Origin: an uncultured Flavobacteriales bacterium
Lineage (GTDB): Bacteria; Bacteroidota; Bacteroidia; Flavobacteriales; Vicingaceae
Length of the DNA: 7,043 bases
Assembly (NCBI GenBank): GCA_913052515.1
Contig: CAJXFJ010000079.1
Location: forward strand, 1-7,043
Direction of reading: 5' to 3'
Shown here: piece after piece, positions 5,769-7,043 of the stretch
Position numbering within the stretch: the stretch's first letter is position 1
Layout: each line of letters opens with the position of its first letter
Notes under the pieces: model-generated
Told to the model about the DNA's origin: nothing
The model's database searches: none
Seen by the model: the letters and a program-made list of their open reading frames with translations, nothing else
Made by a program: the position numbers and the translations under genes

Positions 5769-6983
5769 TTATTTTTTTATAAAGGTGCCATTAAAAACTA
5801 GGCCACCATTAGTCATTAGTTTACAAAAGTAAATAGCAGGCTTTAAGTTGTTTACTTCTATGTACTCAAACTCTTGTTGATCTAATTTAATTTCTTTTTC
5901 AATAACTAATGTACCTTTTGAATTATAAATGAATAGAATTCCTACTTCAACTAATTCACTTGTTCTTATGTAAATGCAATTTTCAGTTGGATTTGGATAT
6001 AGAATTAAGCTTTTCTGAGTTGTTGTTTTTTGATTCTCTATTCCAACACTTAGAGGACTAGAATACTCCCATAAGTTATCAGAGTAATTATTGGAAGTAG
6101 ATGATCCGCAAACAACATATCCTTTGTTATTGATTGTAAAACCTTCAGATCTCGTTCTTCTGCCTGCTGCAAACCCCGGAACACTTGACCAAGCATTTAA
6201 ATCGGGGTCATAGGCATAGTAATCATTTAATGAACTGGATATTCCTCCACCATACCGATGACCACCTCCTACAACAAACTCTCCATTTATTTCAAATACA
6301 GAAGCTTGAAGTCTTCCACTTCCAGGAAAGTTTGCAATTCTGCTCCAAACATTGGTAGAAGGGTTGTATGACCAAAATATTTTTGAATCTGTATTAAAAT
6401 TATGACCCATTCCTATAAAAAGGAGACTGTCATTTGAAAATGCAGTAGCTCCAACTTGAGGCGTAAAAGGCATATTTGTTTTTAAGCTCCATGTCCCAGA
6501 AATGAGGTCTAGCTCCCAAATCTGATTACTTATTGCAGTTGAGTAACCAACAACTCCTCCACTAACGTAAGCTTTATTTCCAACAACTGCGGCAATTCCA
6601 TTTCTACCGCCTTGTCCAGGGAAACTTTGAATGGCTCTCCATGTATTTGAAGATGAATTATACGCATAAAAGTCCTTAAATGTAGAACTGCCATTCCAAC
6701 CTAAGCCAACGTAAGCTTCATTTTGAAACGTAAATGATACTGCAGTTTCTCTTGCTCGTCCTGGGAATGGAGCTTTTGTTGTCCAAAGGTTTTGATTTGG
6801 GTCGTATTGTTGGAGGTCGTTTGTTACACCTTGAGGGCTTGAGCCGGTAGCTAAATAACCAAAATTTCCAATGCTAAAAGCAGTTGCATTATTTTTCAAT
6901 GAGCAATTAGCCTTCTGTGTCCAAGTTTGAGAAAAGGCACTTAAGCAAACTGTGAACAAAAATGTAAGTAGTGTAGTTTTCAT
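5769..6983 (-). CDS. Secreted kelch beta-propeller protein with T9SS type A sorting domain
   Basis: The product is 404 residues. A signal peptide (1-18 or 1-19, ending SAFSQ) is followed by kelch repeats of about 47 residues. The repeat pattern is hydrophobic strand, GYL/AYV-x-G, Y-x-x-x-x-NxW and FPG. The d-strand tryptophans are at 21, 67, 115, 165, 213 and 265. The final repeat (about 277-308) stops at strand c, so the N-terminal strand TWTQKANC should complete it: a six-bladed propeller closed by an N-terminal strand. Residues 325-404 are a type A T9SS sorting domain: LILYPNPTENCIYI, VGILFIYNSKGTLV, the VNNLKPAIYFCKL block and a final FNGTFIKK. The sorting domain marks the protein for passage through the outer membrane and attachment to, or release from, the surface. 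The propeller probably binds a glycan or protein; no catalytic residues were recognised. It appears monocistronic in this window. Confidence 0.9.
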   Translation of the reverse strand: MKTTLLTFLFTVCLSAFSQTWTQKANCSLKNNATAFSIGNFGYLATGSSPQGVTNDLQQYDPNQNLWTTKAPFPGRARETAVSFTFQNEAYVGLGWNGSSTFKDFYAYNSSSNTWRAIQSFPGQGGRNGIAAVVGNKAYVSGGVVGYSTAISNQIWELDLISGTWSLKTNMPFTPQVGATAFSNDSLLFIGMGHNFNTDSKIFWSYNPSTNVWSRIANFPGSGRLQASVFEINGEFVVGGGHRYGGGISSSLNDYYAYDPDLNAWSSVPGFAAGRRTRSEGFTINNKGYVVCGSSTSNNYSDNLWEYSSPLSVGIENQKTTTQKSLILYPNPTENCIYIRTSELVEVGILFIYNSKGTLVIEKEIKLDQQEFEYIEVNNLKPAIYFCKLMTNGGLVFNGTFIKK

Positions 6984-7002
6984 AACGAATTGTTTTCTAG
7001 GC

Positions 7003-7010
7003 CAAATTTA
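7003..7010 (-). promoter_or_regulatory. TAnnTTTG -7 promoter element of the kelch gene
   Basis: Read on the minus strand this is TAAATTTG, an exact match to the Bacteroidota -7 consensus, 19 nt upstream of the kelch ATG (6983). It would give a leader of about 12-15 nt. A TTTG lies upstream on the minus strand but only 11 nt away, closer than a normal -33 element. The surrounding ATTTAAATTTAAATTT tract is low-complexity, which raises the chance of a coincidental match. Confidence 0.45.
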
Positions 7011-7043
7011 AATTTAAATGTCAAAAAAACAGCACCTTCCTGA

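Noticed and set aside
5766..5786. ACCTT...AAGGT hairpin as a bidirectional terminator
   Set aside because: The stem is only 5 AT-rich pairs with an 11-nt loop and lies inside the end of the kelch gene; too weak to call.

Overview
The window reads as a stretch of a Bacteroidota chromosome, most likely Flavobacteriales-like. The evidence is an AT-rich sequence, a secreted kelch protein ending in a type IX secretion (T9SS) sorting domain, start codons without Shine-Dalgarno sequences, two good TAnnTTTG promoter elements of the kind used by the Bacteroidota primary sigma factor, and families common in that phylum (CXXCH haem-binding domain, membrane-anchored LytTR regulator). The sequence does not allow a genus to be named.

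Layout. Positions 2-304 (+) hold the C-terminal part of a haem-binding-domain protein that enters from the left. It converges, with 2 bp between stops, on a leftward run of five genes. In transcription order from 5420 down to 307 these are: an XRE/S24 (LexA/CI-like) repressor (5420-4641), a membrane-anchored LytTR regulator (4616-3762), a GT-C/ArnT-like membrane glycosyltransferase (3757-2354), a predicted outer-membrane beta-barrel protein (2219-957) and a small polytopic membrane protein (969-307). The spacings are 24 nt, 4 nt, 134 nt and a 13-nt overlap. The first three genes could be one operon. The last two are translationally coupled and may be read through or have their own promoter. 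Divergent from the repressor is a small 88-residue DUF1883-like gene (5500-5766, +). It converges, again with 2 bp between stops, on the kelch/T9SS gene (6983-5769, -).

The most notable element is the 79-bp region between the repressor and the DUF1883-like gene. It holds three 17-bp dyads of the form TnCTAA-N5-TTAGnA plus one extra half-site. They are arranged around a TAnnTTTG promoter, and the outer dyads abut the two start codons. This looks like a lambda-style operator array for the S24 repressor, which keeps the residues needed for self-cleavage (Ala106-Gly107, Ser145, Lys184). A plausible reading is a damage- or stress-inducible switch that controls its own gene and the small DUF1883-like gene, and perhaps through the operon the LytTR regulator and envelope genes. 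This is inference from sequence. No RNA genes, CRISPR arrays, insertion sequences or attachment sites were seen.
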